DNA of 64,000 nt from Streptomyces griseofuscus (GTDB taxonomy: Bacteria > Actinomycetota > Actinomycetes > Streptomycetales > Streptomycetaceae). The notes beneath the pieces were generated by a model. The model was not told the origin of the DNA, searched no databases, and worked only from the letters and a program-made list of their open reading frames with translations. Position numbers and translations under genes: made by a program. Position 1 is the stretch's first letter. The number at the start of each line of letters is the position of its first letter. Below, in pieces: positions 40,501 to 48,758 of this stretch. Location of the stretch: contig NZ_CP051006.1 of the NCBI RefSeq assembly GCF_014673495.1, positions 5,084,001-5,148,000 on the forward strand. The letters are read 5' to 3'.

Positions 40501-41457
40501 ACCGCCTCGCTCGGCCTGCCCCCGGAGATCGAAGCCTCGGCGTGGCACGCCCTGCAGCAGATGCCGCCGATGCCCGCCGCCTGGTTCCAGGAGCCGACCG
40601 TCGAGGAGCTGCCCGACGGCTCCGGAGGCGTCCACTACAAGGACGGCCGCGTGTTCGGGTTCGTGGCCACGATGGACGAGCCGCACGCCGGCTACCCCGG
40701 CAAGAACCTGACCGTGCGCAAGCTGTCCGCGCAGGGCCTGGACCTGACGCACTTCCTGCGCGCCAAGAGGCAGCTGGACGACGGCACCACCGTGCGCGTC
40801 GGTGCGATGACCATGAACGTGGGCCATCACAGGGACGGGGCCGAATGCGAGACCGCGTCCTGCCAGTTCGATGACACGAGGACCGTCGGGGCGATCGTCA
40901 CGGTCGGCCTCAGCTCGCGCGGCCTGTGGTTCTCGGGCGCAGCGGCGCCGTGGCTGTCTGAGTGGGACCGGTCGGTGTTCGCGGCCTGCCAGCCCAGCTA
41001 CCACCTGAAGCAGGGCCGGGACGGCAAGTGGCAGCTCCGCGCGGTCCTGACGGTGCCGGTGCCCGGCCACTCCACGCCGCTGCTCGCCGCGATGCACGCC
41101 GTTGCCGAGCGCGCCGAACTCGCCCTCGCCGCGTCGGCCGCCGGCCTCCTGCCCGCCACGGACACCGTGCCCGGACAAGATCAGGACACCGCCCGGACAG
41201 CGTCCGAGCCCGGCCCGGACAACGGCGTTGACCTGCCGGGACAGCGTCCGGACAGCGTGTCCGGACAGCCGCCGGCCCCGACCGGTGACGAGCTGGCCGC
41301 AGCCCTGCTGACCGACTCGTTCGTGGACCGGCTCCTCGACGCGATGGCCGAGCGGGAGGCGGCCCGCCGCGCCGAGATCGAAGCCCTGCAGGCCTCCCTC
41401 GCCATCACCCCCGAAGAGATCACCGCAAGCGCCGCGACACCGAAGGAGAACGACTGA
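37588..41457 (+). CDS. MuF + 2H phosphoesterase + prohead protease fusion
   Basis: The 1289-aa protein has these domains in order. MuF minor head protein (1-255) with ERIARTEAGRAWNTA and the ANQVVNCRC signature. A 2H phosphoesterase/RNA-ligase-like domain (about 310-485) with both HxT motifs, LHCTLYFLG (His342) and WVAHVTAAYG (His447). A prohead protease-like domain (about 495-750) with SDGR-type start TGDGRVFTPGSLYW and LRGATLVAMPAYNRARIVL. A winged helix (770-825). A domain with RVLDWATDDQGNVDAD and YKLGYADVF (850-965). A beta-rich domain with ACQPSYHLKQ (1020-1160). A helical scaffold-like tail. GTG at 37588. Such fusions usually self-cleave during head maturation. Confidence 0.85.
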   Translation: MADLHALLDQAEEDVAQEVSAVLTEVADEFAQQLADATELVAARFSVSRIARMFTDRMPRIVRRLLRVSETAAQQAADDTGGELPEEWNDLPGRYDDGRGLPPAMSSYVTTTEHLMRAVGDRLAEAARQELAAGVDAGDSIEQLRARLRERFAREGAQLGDAREERIARTEAGRAWNTATLGAARAVTGTDAPIVKQWISQRDDRVRHAHKEANGQIRLLDEQFTVGGIPMDAPHDPTAPANQVVNCRCVLAVHPQVRASALESQDSPRGEVFDLKAMGRIVQDAVRRAMSTTRADYELVPSGPETVTAAGGHTGAMIALVPSDADLARLAVDGGEPAEELHCTLYFLGKADAFPAHQQASLIDLLRQELQDRGLGPVPGRIFGVNRWNGNGDEPCWVWAVSDDTGDDRPEASPYLHEVRNVAGYAIRQSELDDEQVPAQHSPWVAHVTAAYGDGDLLAELEDRLGAVTFDRVRVAFAGEYTDIPLGPQQEEDTMPATAQADVMAEPITTRAWSTPGDTAIAFENEQTGDGRVFTPGSLYWDRDPKPLQYAEEMGMGHDGAELCGAINTVMRDGNRITAAGVLYLNRHTGQDAVMLLEQEAPLGVSVDLDDVDVEFVDKTLTPEDADWLFASAHLAEASVLRMEDGSIMLSGATRPEWTASTGGHIARNRFDLQVITGPGGVVNAATIRTAFARSGALTAAAGDPDNPDEGLVVHSEKSGDFLIRITKARLRGATLVAMPAYNRARIVLDPVQEAASAAPAVVLTAASETHERVVTYVCTSPVAVGAREVANALDISMQSARGHLGRAAKNGRIVRLAPGQYVGASDLPEGEVSAAVSGSTDLPVHEDREAKWEGDQARSRVLDWATDDQGNVDADKLGSAFLYRDPEGDPATADAYKLGYADVFDNGGSPRLEIVANGVYAAAGVLQGSMGGADIPEDEIPDLRDQADKLYAALAKAYKDDSIRPPWADETASLGLPPEIEASAWHALQQMPPMPAAWFQEPTVEELPDGSGGVHYKDGRVFGFVATMDEPHAGYPGKNLTVRKLSAQGLDLTHFLRAKRQLDDGTTVRVGAMTMNVGHHRDGAECETASCQFDDTRTVGAIVTVGLSSRGLWFSGAAAPWLSEWDRSVFAACQPSYHLKQGRDGKWQLRAVLTVPVPGHSTPLLAAMHAVAERAELALAASAAGLLPATDTVPGQDQDTARTASEPGPDNGVDLPGQRPDSVSGQPPAPTGDELAAALLTDSFVDRLLDAMAEREAARRAEIEALQASLAITPEEITASAATPKEND

Positions 41458-41690
41458 TGGGATGCAACTGCGGCAAGAACCGCCAGGCCCGCCAGAACGG
41501 CGACACCAGCAGCGTGCCGAAGCCCGAGATGTTCGAGGCCGTCATCCCCGGCGGCAAGGTCGTCTTCAAGCACTCCAACGTCGAGACCGTGAAAGCCATC
41601 GCCAACCGGTACCTGGACGCGCAGGTCCGTGAGCAGTCCAGCGGTCGCATCGTGCACACCTCGACCAAGCAGTCCGCCACCACGCAGTGA
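41457..41690 (+). CDS. Small Cys-start head-region protein
   Basis: 77 aa, beginning MGCNCGKNRQARQ: a short CxC head with basic residues, then a small domain (MFEAVIPGGKVVFKHSNVET, VKAIANRYLDAQV). Comparable tiny proteins with Cys-rich N termini often follow the protease gene in Streptomyces phages. ATG at 41457 shares one base with the previous stop. Last gene before a terminator. Confidence 0.6.
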   Translation: MGCNCGKNRQARQNGDTSSVPKPEMFEAVIPGGKVVFKHSNVETVKAIANRYLDAQVREQSSGRIVHTSTKQSATTQ

Positions 41691-41702
41691 GTGGGCCGGC
41701 TA

Positions 41703-41745
41703 CGCGGTGAGGGGCTGAGGCGTGGCGTCCGAGCCCCTCACCGCG
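41703..41745. terminator. Bidirectional terminator, 14-bp stem
   Basis: CGCGGTGAGGGGCT (41703-41716) and AGCCCCTCACCGCG (41732-41745) pair perfectly between two convergent genes. Confidence 0.85.
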
Positions 41746-41752
41746 GGCGGTG

Positions 41753-42010
41753 CTACTTACCGAGGGCGACGCCGCCCGGACCCGAGCCGGGGCCGCGGCG
41801 CATCACGAGCGCCACGACGTACGCAGCCGAGCTGCCGACCTTGGACAAGGCGGTCGCCTCGTCCGGGGTGACGGCGTGAACGACCACGCAGAAGCCGAGG
41901 CCCAGACCGGCCGTGGAGACGGCTGCAGCAGCGAGGAGACGCCGCCGGCCCGGAGTGAGCCGCGTCTCGTGCCCTTTGCGCTCGGAGCGGTCGCTATTAC
42001 GGTGGAACAC
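41753..42010 (-). CDS. Small minus-strand membrane protein
   Basis: GTG at 42010 with AGAAGGTCAGG upstream on the minus strand. The 85-aa product has a basic N terminus (HRNSDRSERKGHETRLTPGR), a hydrophobic segment LLAAAAVSTAGLGLGFCVVV, and a shorter second one (SSAAYVVALVM). It resembles small phage membrane proteins involved in exclusion or lysis control, but no family is recognised. Its position inside the late block on the opposite strand suggests a moron expressed separately. Confidence 0.45.
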   Translation of the reverse strand: MFHRNSDRSERKGHETRLTPGRRRLLAAAAVSTAGLGLGFCVVVHAVTPDEATALSKVGSSAAYVVALVMRRGPGSGPGGVALGK

Positions 42011-42040
42011 GGGTTACCTGACCTTCTTGGTCTCGCGCAA

Positions 42041-42079
42041 TGACCCGGCGGCCCCCTGTGCCATCAGGGGGCCGCAGTC
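42041..42079. terminator. Hairpin, 11-bp perfect stem
   Basis: GCGGCCCCCTG (42048-42058) and CAGGGGGCCGC (42065-42075) around a 6-nt loop, with extra outer pairing TGAC/GTCA. Confidence 0.8.
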
Positions 42080-42466
42080 ATGCCAGGGGCACGACTGCGG
42101 CTAAAAGCCTGTGGGAGAACCCCGGTTGGGGCGCTGGAACAAGTGAGGCACTTCGGCCATTTGACAGGCAACAAAGGTGATCTCGGCCACAACGCCTTGA
42201 GGGCAGTACCGAACCCCGGGCGTGTCGCCGTTTCTTGACGTCCCGTCGGGCGGTGTGCGGCCTCTCCGAAGTGCATCGATGCCCGCTCGGTCAACAGGTG
42301 GCGTCTCGGTAGAGTCGGCAAGCCCTAGCACCTTGCAAGAGCGTTCCGTGTGACCGAGTACACACGCTCGTGGAATTCGGGTGGGGGCCAAGTCACATGC
42401 TCCGTCCCGGTCCGCCGGCCGGATGACCGTACGTAACGACACCGGCAGCGCGTACTGATCCATGGC
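42080..42466. other. Non-coding gap before capsid gene
   Basis: No supported gene; minus-strand frames here lack ribosome sites and the codon bias of the phage. Base composition is less GC-rich. The segment ends at late element 2 and may serve as its upstream control region. Confidence 0.4.
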
Positions 42467-42507
42467 TATGCTGTGCTATCAGCGCGCTGCTGGTTTTGGG
42501 CCGAGCG
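42467..42507 (+). promoter_or_regulatory. Late promoter/leader element 2
   Basis: TATGCT box (42467-42472), then GCTGGTTTTGGGCCGAGCG (42489-42507). It precedes the major capsid gene; a second possible box, TGTGCT, ends at 42477. Confidence 0.6.
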
Positions 42508-42539
42508 ACTCCAAGATCGATCTTTTGGAGCCCGGCCCC

Positions 42540-44171
42540 ATGGACGAGTTCTCCCTTCCCGAGGACATCACCGCCCTCAGCGACGAGGAACTGGACACCC
42601 TGCTCGACGGCGCCGTGAAGGCCTTCGACGCCAAGGCGGGCAGCAGCACCGTCACCACCGACGACCTCGCCAAGCTCCGCGAGCTGGCGACCGCCGTCAA
42701 CGACATCCGCGCGGAGAAGGCCGAGCGCATCGAGGCCGCCGAGCAGGCCGCGGCCGAGATCGAGCAGCTGGCCGCCGCAGTGCGCGGCGACGACGGCGAG
42801 GAGGCCACCGCCGCGGCGACCGAGCCGGAGGAGCCGGCCGAGCCCGAGCCGGCCGTCGAGCCCGAGCCCGAGAAGCCGATCACCGCTTCAGGTGCGGTCG
42901 CCAAGTCCCGTGCCCTCGACCTGTCCCGCGTCCGCGTGCACCAGCCGCGTGTACTGCCCCCGGACCCGAACCCGCGCCCCGAGATCACCGCGTCCGTCGA
43001 CGTGCCCGGCTACCAGCCCGGCCAGCCGCTCGACATGGAGGGCGTCACCGAGGGCATCATCCGCCGCGCGAACGCCCTCAAGACCGCAGGCGGCGGCGTC
43101 GGCCTGTGCGCCTCGTACCGGCTGCCGTTCGACAACAACCTCATCATCAACGACAGCTCGTCGGGCACCGAGGGCACCCGGGCGGTCCTGCTGGCCGCCG
43201 ACCAGTCCCGCCTGCCGCAGGGCAACATCGTCGCCTCCGGCGGCTGGTGCGCCCCGTCCGAGACCGTCTACACGCTGACCGACATCGCGTGCCCCGAGAT
43301 GCTGTGGGACGCGCCCGAGATCCAGCTCGCCCGTGGCGGCCTGCGGTTCTTCAAGATCCCGTCGCTGGACGTCGGCTCGATGACGTTCGTCCACACCGAG
43401 GCCGACGACATCTCCGGTGCGGTCAAGCCGTGCTTCAAGATCCCCTGCCCGGAGCCGGACGAGATCCGCTGTGACGCGGTCGGTGTCTGCCTGGAGGCCG
43501 GCATCCTGACCCAGAGGCATTTCCCCGAGCTGGTCGCCTGGTACCAGCGGAACACGATGGTCGCCCACGAGCTGCGCGTCCGTCAGGTCCTCTTCGACCA
43601 GGCCGTGGCCGCGTCCACGCCGGTCACCATCGCCAAGACGTTCGGCGCGTTCTCCGCGATCTTCGCGGCGGTCGCCCTGCAAGCCGCCGACATGGTCGAG
43701 CGGCACTCCCTGTGTGAGTCGATCTCGATCGAGGTCGTCTTCCCGTGGTGGAGCAAGGCGATGTTCCTCGCCGACATCGCCCGCCGTAACGGCGTCGCCT
43801 GCGACGAGATCGACGAGTCCTGCATCATCAACGCGTTCGCCACCCTCGGTGTCCGCGTGCAGTGGGCGCGCGGCCTGTCGCCGAACGTCCCGACCCAGAT
43901 CGGCGGCCCGACCCCGGCCACCGACTGGCCGGACAGCATCCCGTTCCTGATCCACCCGGCGGGCACGTTCCAGATCGGCCGCGGCGGCGAGATCTCGCTG
44001 GGCGTGATCCACGACTCGACCAAGTTCCAGACCAACGACTACACGGCGGCCTTCTCCGAGGAGTGCGTGGCGCTCATCGCCCGCGGCCCCGAGTCCCGCG
44101 TCGTGACCGTCCCGGTCTGCCCCGACGGCCGCACCGGCGAGCAGCTCGGCATCGCCTGCCCGATCGCCTGA
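42540..44171 (+). CDS. Major capsid protein, Cys-rich, with scaffold-like N terminus
   Basis: The 543-aa protein has a helical, acidic N-terminal region (1-120; LDTLLDGAVKAFDAKAG, AAEQAAAEIEQLAAAVRGDD) resembling a HK97-type scaffolding delta domain that would be removed by the upstream protease. The mature part contains FKIPSLDVGSMTFVHTEADD and VVFPWWSKAMFLADIARRNG, typical of actinophage capsids. It has at least 12 Cys (CASY, WCAPS, CFKIPCPEPDEIRC, CPDG), unusual for a capsid. ATG at 42540; GGAG lies 12 nt upstream. Confidence 0.85.
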   Translation: MDEFSLPEDITALSDEELDTLLDGAVKAFDAKAGSSTVTTDDLAKLRELATAVNDIRAEKAERIEAAEQAAAEIEQLAAAVRGDDGEEATAAATEPEEPAEPEPAVEPEPEKPITASGAVAKSRALDLSRVRVHQPRVLPPDPNPRPEITASVDVPGYQPGQPLDMEGVTEGIIRRANALKTAGGGVGLCASYRLPFDNNLIINDSSSGTEGTRAVLLAADQSRLPQGNIVASGGWCAPSETVYTLTDIACPEMLWDAPEIQLARGGLRFFKIPSLDVGSMTFVHTEADDISGAVKPCFKIPCPEPDEIRCDAVGVCLEAGILTQRHFPELVAWYQRNTMVAHELRVRQVLFDQAVAASTPVTIAKTFGAFSAIFAAVALQAADMVERHSLCESISIEVVFPWWSKAMFLADIARRNGVACDEIDESCIINAFATLGVRVQWARGLSPNVPTQIGGPTPATDWPDSIPFLIHPAGTFQIGRGGEISLGVIHDSTKFQTNDYTAAFSEECVALIARGPESRVVTVPVCPDGRTGEQLGIACPIA

Positions 44172-44241
44172 CCCACACCCGCCCCAGCGCCGAGACCCGC
44201 CCCCGGCGGGCTCGGCGCGCACAGTATGAGGAGGTGGGCAG

Positions 44242-45096
44242 GTGCCACCCGCCGGCATGCGACGCCGCGTCGAGGCCATCCCAGGCACGCCGTTGCCGTA
44301 CGGGATCCTCGGCGGCTGCACGAACGTCATCGACGTCACCGACGAGCACGAGCTGCTTGGTGTCGAGTGGATGGCACTGGGCTGCTCCCCAGTCCGTGAC
44401 ACCGACTGGTGCCCGCCCGGCGAGTCCCCCGGTGACCAGTCCCCGGGCGAGTCGCCAGGCCCTCTACCGGGCCAGAAGGAGTTCTATCCGCCGATCCACG
44501 AAGAGGCCGATCCGGTCACGATCTACGCCGGGGCGATCTGCTCGACCATCGGCTGGTCGTACCAGGAGGCCATCGACCACGTCCGGATGTCGCTGGAGCT
44601 GGGGGAGCAGCAGGCCGTCGAGTCGGCGTTCATGCGGTACACCCTCGCCCCGCGCGCGATCGACCTGACCCCCTCGCAGGGGCCGGTGTCGATCGCGCAG
44701 GGCGTGGCCGCGCTGGAAGGCTGCCTCGCCGAGATCTACGGCGGCATGGGCACTCTCCACGTCCCGACGGGCGCAGCCGCGCTGCTGGGCTGCTGCAACA
44801 TCGCCTACGTCGACGGCAACCGGCTGTCCACGCTCGCCGGGAACTGCGTCGTGGTCGGCTCCGGATACTCGGCCGCGAACTCCGGGCCCGACGGAACGCC
44901 GGCCCCGCCCGGCACGGCCTGGCTGTACATCTCCGGGCCCGTCGTGGTGCGCCGCGGCCCGATCGACCTCATCCCCGACAACGCGGGCGCCTCCATCGAC
45001 CGGAGGGTCAACACCCGGCGCGTACTCGCCGAGCGCACCTACGTACCCGCGACCACCTGCACCGTGTGCGCGGTGCTCGTCACCACCTGCCCGTGA
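44242..45096 (+). CDS. Virion structural protein after capsid
   Basis: GTG at 44242 after GAGGAGG. The 284-aa Cys-containing protein has a Pro/Gly-rich SPGDQSPGESPGPLPGQ linker, AEIYGGMGTLHVPTGAAALL in the second half, and RRVLAERTYVPATTCTVC at the end. The VHVP-type strand and RTYV end resemble phage capsid or encapsulin-like proteins, so a second head or collar protein is possible. The exact role is not recognised. Confidence 0.55.
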   Translation: MPPAGMRRRVEAIPGTPLPYGILGGCTNVIDVTDEHELLGVEWMALGCSPVRDTDWCPPGESPGDQSPGESPGPLPGQKEFYPPIHEEADPVTIYAGAICSTIGWSYQEAIDHVRMSLELGEQQAVESAFMRYTLAPRAIDLTPSQGPVSIAQGVAALEGCLAEIYGGMGTLHVPTGAAALLGCCNIAYVDGNRLSTLAGNCVVVGSGYSAANSGPDGTPAPPGTAWLYISGPVVVRRGPIDLIPDNAGASIDRRVNTRRVLAERTYVPATTCTVCAVLVTTCP

Positions 45097-45104
45097 GGAC
45101 CGCC

Positions 45105-45629
45105 ATGCCACCCGAGCTGATCCGTGTCCAGCCCACCGCCGCGCTGCGCCGCGAGTTCGCCCTATGGGCGGTCGCCCAGAACCCGAAGGTGCGGACCGCG
45201 TCGCACTACGACTTCGCGGTGCCAGCCGACCAGTTCATCCACATGCCCGAGCACCTGCTGATCGGCTCCGTCGTGGACGGCCACCGCTACGTCAGCCCCG
45301 ACGAGGACCAGGCGCAGAAGGAGCCAGCCGACAGCGGCGGCGCCGAACTTCTCGGCGTGGGCCTGCCGGAGCGGGAGGGGATCCCCGGCGAGCCGCTGCC
45401 CGAGGTGCCCGCCGAGGCGTACCCGGCCGGCGCTGAGCCGACCCCGGCCGCCGACACCACGGCGCTCGAGGACGCCCAGCCGGGCGAGGGCAGCGACTCA
45501 AGCGACCAGGCCGACGGCAACGACGACCAGGGCGACGGCGGCGAGTTCACCTGCGACGTCTGCAGCCGCCCCTTCAAGTCCGAGCGCGGCCGGGACACCC
45601 ACCGCCGCCAGGCACACCCGGAGGCGTAA
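45105..45629 (+). CDS. Protein with C-terminal C2H2 zinc finger
   Basis: The 174-aa protein has a structured N-terminal 65 residues (HYDFAVPADQFIHMPEHLL), a long acidic Pro/Ala/Asp linker, and a C-terminal finger FTCDVCSRPFKSERGRDTHR ending RQAH. This is the exact spacing of a classical C2H2 finger (C-x2-C-x12-H-x4-H), rare in phage structural operons. ATG at 45105 after GTGAGGACC. Confidence 0.7.
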   Translation: MPPELIRVQPTAALRREFALWAVAQNPKVRTASHYDFAVPADQFIHMPEHLLIGSVVDGHRYVSPDEDQAQKEPADSGGAELLGVGLPEREGIPGEPLPEVPAEAYPAGAEPTPAADTTALEDAQPGEGSDSSDQADGNDDQGDGGEFTCDVCSRPFKSERGRDTHRRQAHPEA

Positions 45630-48600
45630 GTGCCGGTCGAGCCGATCCCCTGCGCGCCCGGCGAGGGAGGCACGCCAGGCACCTGCGCCTGCGCGCCGTC
45701 GATCGCCTCCGCGCCACTGTGCCGCGACGACGGCACGACCGTTCTCCTCGTCATCCGCTCCGAATGCGCCACCTGCGGCAGCCCGGCCGCCGATCCGGCC
45801 GTCGTCGGCTGGATCGACCCGGCGACCGGCACCTACACGCCCGGCGCGGCACCGGCCGACGCCGGGCCGTGCACGCTGGGCTGCAGCTGCTCGCCGTCCA
45901 TCACGACGGCGCCGCTGTGCCGGGCGGACGGGACGACGATCCTGGTCGTGGTCCGGTCGGACTGCGCGGACTGCGACACCCAGGCTCCGGACCCGGTTGT
46001 CGTCGGATGGGTCAACCCGCTTACGGGCATGTTCATGCCGGGACCGGCCCCGGCTGACGCGGGCCCCTGCACCACCGACTGCATCGACACCGTCTGCCGC
46101 CAACGCTGCGACGACACCGACGGCGACGGCGTAGCAGACGCCACCTACAGCGAGCTGTGGTGCATCAAGGCCGACGGCACCGCCACCCTCGTCCTCACCT
46201 ACCAGGACGACCCGTCCGTCCCGTACACGCCGACCTCGCCGGTCGACTGCACCTACGACTGCCCCCAGTCCGAAACGGTGATGCTGTGCGACGACAGCGG
46301 CCCCTTCCTGCGCCGGTACACCTTCCTCGCCGGGACAGCCTCCTACGAGGACGTCGCAATCGACGGGCAGACCCCGCACGTCGTCACCGGCACCGTCGGC
46401 GCATGCAGCGGTAGCGGCGGCCCCGCTCGAGACGCCTGCTGCGCCCCCTCGATCACGTCCACCGCGCTGTGCCGCGCCGACGGCACCACCGTGCTCCTGG
46501 TCGTCCGCTCCGGCTGCGCCGACTGCGGCTCGACCCCCGCCAATCCGGTCATCGCCGGATGGCTCGACACCGCGGGCGTGTTCACCGCCGGCCCGCCCCC
46601 GGCCGACGCCGAGCCGTGCACCGCGGGCTGCGTCGACACCGTGTGCCGCCAGCTGTGTGACGACACCGACGGCGACGGCGTAGCGGACGCCGCCTACAGC
46701 GAGCTGTGGTGCATCAAGCCGGACGGCAGCGCCAGCCTCCTCCTCACCTACCAGGACGACCCGTCCGTCCCGTACACGCCCGTCGCCCCGGTCGCCTGCA
46801 CGCTGGGGTACGCCGACACCGAGACGGTGACCCTGTGCGACGCCAGCGGCCCCTTCCTGCGCCGCTTCACCTGGGTCAACGGCGCAGTCACCTACGATGA
46901 CGTCGCCCTGGACGGCCAGACCCCGCACGTCATCAACGGCACCGTCGGGGTGTGCACCGGCGACGGAGGCAGCCCCGCCACCCCGTGCGCCGAGCAGACC
47001 ACCCCGGCCGCCACGCTCGGCCTGTGCCTCGCCGACGGCACACCGATCGCCGTGGTCGTCACCCGCGACTGCGACGGCACGCTCACCCAGGACGGCTGGC
47101 TCAACCTCGCGACCGGCGCCTACGCGGCCGGTGACCCGCCCGCCGGGACCACCGCATGCGGCGACAGCCGCTCCATCCAGGTGTCCGGCACTTTCTGCGA
47201 TGTCGACCCGGCCACCGGCGATGTCCTCGGCCTGGTCCTGGTCGAGTACTCCTACGCCGCCGACGGCTCGATCGCTTCCGTACGCCTGGTCGACGCCACC
47301 ACCGGCACCACCTACACCCCGCAAGGCGAGGTGACGACCTGCCCGGCCGGAATCGCCCAGCCCGAACGCGACCTGGTGCAGCTCTGCGACGTCGCAGCTG
47401 ACGGCACCTCCACCCCGTTCGTACGGGACTTCGCCCGCGACGAGCACGGCACGATCACCGGCCACAGCGACTACCGCCTCGACGGCACCCCGTACACGCC
47501 GGCCGGCACCGTCGGAGTGTGCGCCTCCCCACCCGAGCCGTGCCGCAACTCCAGCTCGCTGCTGCTGTGCGACCTGCCCACCGACGGCGCCCCGGCCCCG
47601 ACCGTCACGGACACCCCCGGCGGGCCGTACTACCCGTACACCACAGGCGTGGCCACCCCAGGGGCGCAAGCCCTGTGGGATGGCGGCACGTTGAACCTCC
47701 CGGCCGCAGCAGGCCCGCAGCCGGGCACGGGCGGCACCGTACGAACCGCCGCGGCGGTCATCCAGGCCCCGCGGCCCGCCTGTGACGCCGGCACCGCGCA
47801 CGTGAAGGTGCAGGTCGACGTCACCCAGCTCGGCCCCGACGCCGGATGCCGTGCCACCGGGTTCCTCGGCCTCTACAACGGCCCCGGCGACGCCAACCGG
47901 GTGGCCCTCGCGCTGGCCCCACCCGACACCCCCGTCGGGTGGGCCGGAACGCTCACCGCCGAGGCCGACGTCCCGGCCGCCGATCTCGCCGCCGGGCACA
48001 TCGTTGTCGTGGTCGCGTTCGACGCCTACGACGACAGCGGCGCGACCTGCCCGCCGCCGCGCCACACCGCATGGCAGCTGTCCGCCTTCACCGCGACGAC
48101 GGTCTACGACCAGACCGGATGCGCACGCCAGTTCCTCCGCAACGTCATCACCGACTGCGAGACCGGCGCCGTCACCGCCGTCACCGACACGACCCTGGAC
48201 GGCCAGCCGTACACGGTCACCGGGCAGGCCGGCCAGTGCACGGCGGTCGGGGGCGGCGCCTGCTGCCCCGAGCAGCCCTGCCCGGCGCAGAACGTCATCG
48301 AGGTCTGCCGGTGCGACGACACCGACGGCGACGGACTGCCGGAAGTCGGCTACGTCGAAATCCTCGGCGCCGACTGCACCGGCGCCCTGACCAGCCTCGG
48401 CACCTACACCGAGGATCTCGCCGCCCCGTACACGCCGGTCTCCCCGGTCGACTGCAGCACGCTGGACGACACCGCGGGCGCTCCGCCCGCGTTCGGTGTC
48501 CAGGCTCACCGCGTGGAACTGACAGGCGGTGGCACGTGGACGGCCGACTCGTGGCCGACTCTCCAGTCCGTCACCGCGGTCGCCCACAGCGGCACTGGCC

Positions 48601-48758
48601 GCATCACGACCGGCGACGGCTCCTCGACCTTGCACCAGGGCGAAGCCGCCACGTGGAGCATCGCGCGGGACGACGACGCCCGCCTCATCGGCCCGCTGGC
48701 CATCACGCCGGACACCGGCACCGTAACCATCACCTTCACGACAGGAGTCCAGCTGTGA
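45630..48758 (+). CDS. Giant Cys-rich modular virion protein 1
   Basis: The 1042-aa protein is built from three module types. First, LCRADGTT-LLVVRSxCADC repeats (three in the first half). Second, CDDTDGDGVADATYSELW-type repeats with a DxDGDG calcium-like loop, ending YTPTSPVDC (three). Third, LCDxxGxFLRR...LDGQTPHVVTGTVGAC repeats (at least four). A jelly-roll-like domain (about 660-800) precedes the last modules. The final 85 residues (ITTGDGSSTLHQGEAATWSI) match the ends of the proteins at 48755 and 56126. It is probably a surface fibre or decoration protein. GTG at 45630 directly follows the previous stop. Confidence 0.65.
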   Translation: MPVEPIPCAPGEGGTPGTCACAPSIASAPLCRDDGTTVLLVIRSECATCGSPAADPAVVGWIDPATGTYTPGAAPADAGPCTLGCSCSPSITTAPLCRADGTTILVVVRSDCADCDTQAPDPVVVGWVNPLTGMFMPGPAPADAGPCTTDCIDTVCRQRCDDTDGDGVADATYSELWCIKADGTATLVLTYQDDPSVPYTPTSPVDCTYDCPQSETVMLCDDSGPFLRRYTFLAGTASYEDVAIDGQTPHVVTGTVGACSGSGGPARDACCAPSITSTALCRADGTTVLLVVRSGCADCGSTPANPVIAGWLDTAGVFTAGPPPADAEPCTAGCVDTVCRQLCDDTDGDGVADAAYSELWCIKPDGSASLLLTYQDDPSVPYTPVAPVACTLGYADTETVTLCDASGPFLRRFTWVNGAVTYDDVALDGQTPHVINGTVGVCTGDGGSPATPCAEQTTPAATLGLCLADGTPIAVVVTRDCDGTLTQDGWLNLATGAYAAGDPPAGTTACGDSRSIQVSGTFCDVDPATGDVLGLVLVEYSYAADGSIASVRLVDATTGTTYTPQGEVTTCPAGIAQPERDLVQLCDVAADGTSTPFVRDFARDEHGTITGHSDYRLDGTPYTPAGTVGVCASPPEPCRNSSSLLLCDLPTDGAPAPTVTDTPGGPYYPYTTGVATPGAQALWDGGTLNLPAAAGPQPGTGGTVRTAAAVIQAPRPACDAGTAHVKVQVDVTQLGPDAGCRATGFLGLYNGPGDANRVALALAPPDTPVGWAGTLTAEADVPAADLAAGHIVVVVAFDAYDDSGATCPPPRHTAWQLSAFTATTVYDQTGCARQFLRNVITDCETGAVTAVTDTTLDGQPYTVTGQAGQCTAVGGGACCPEQPCPAQNVIEVCRCDDTDGDGLPEVGYVEILGADCTGALTSLGTYTEDLAAPYTPVSPVDCSTLDDTAGAPPAFGVQAHRVELTGGGTWTADSWPTLQSVTAVAHSGTGRITTGDGSSTLHQGEAATWSIARDDDARLIGPLAITPDTGTVTITFTTGVQL

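Noticed and set aside
42101..42463. Minus-strand 120-codon frame before the capsid gene
   Set aside because: No ribosome site, codon use unlike the phage and no domain; also overlaps late element 2.
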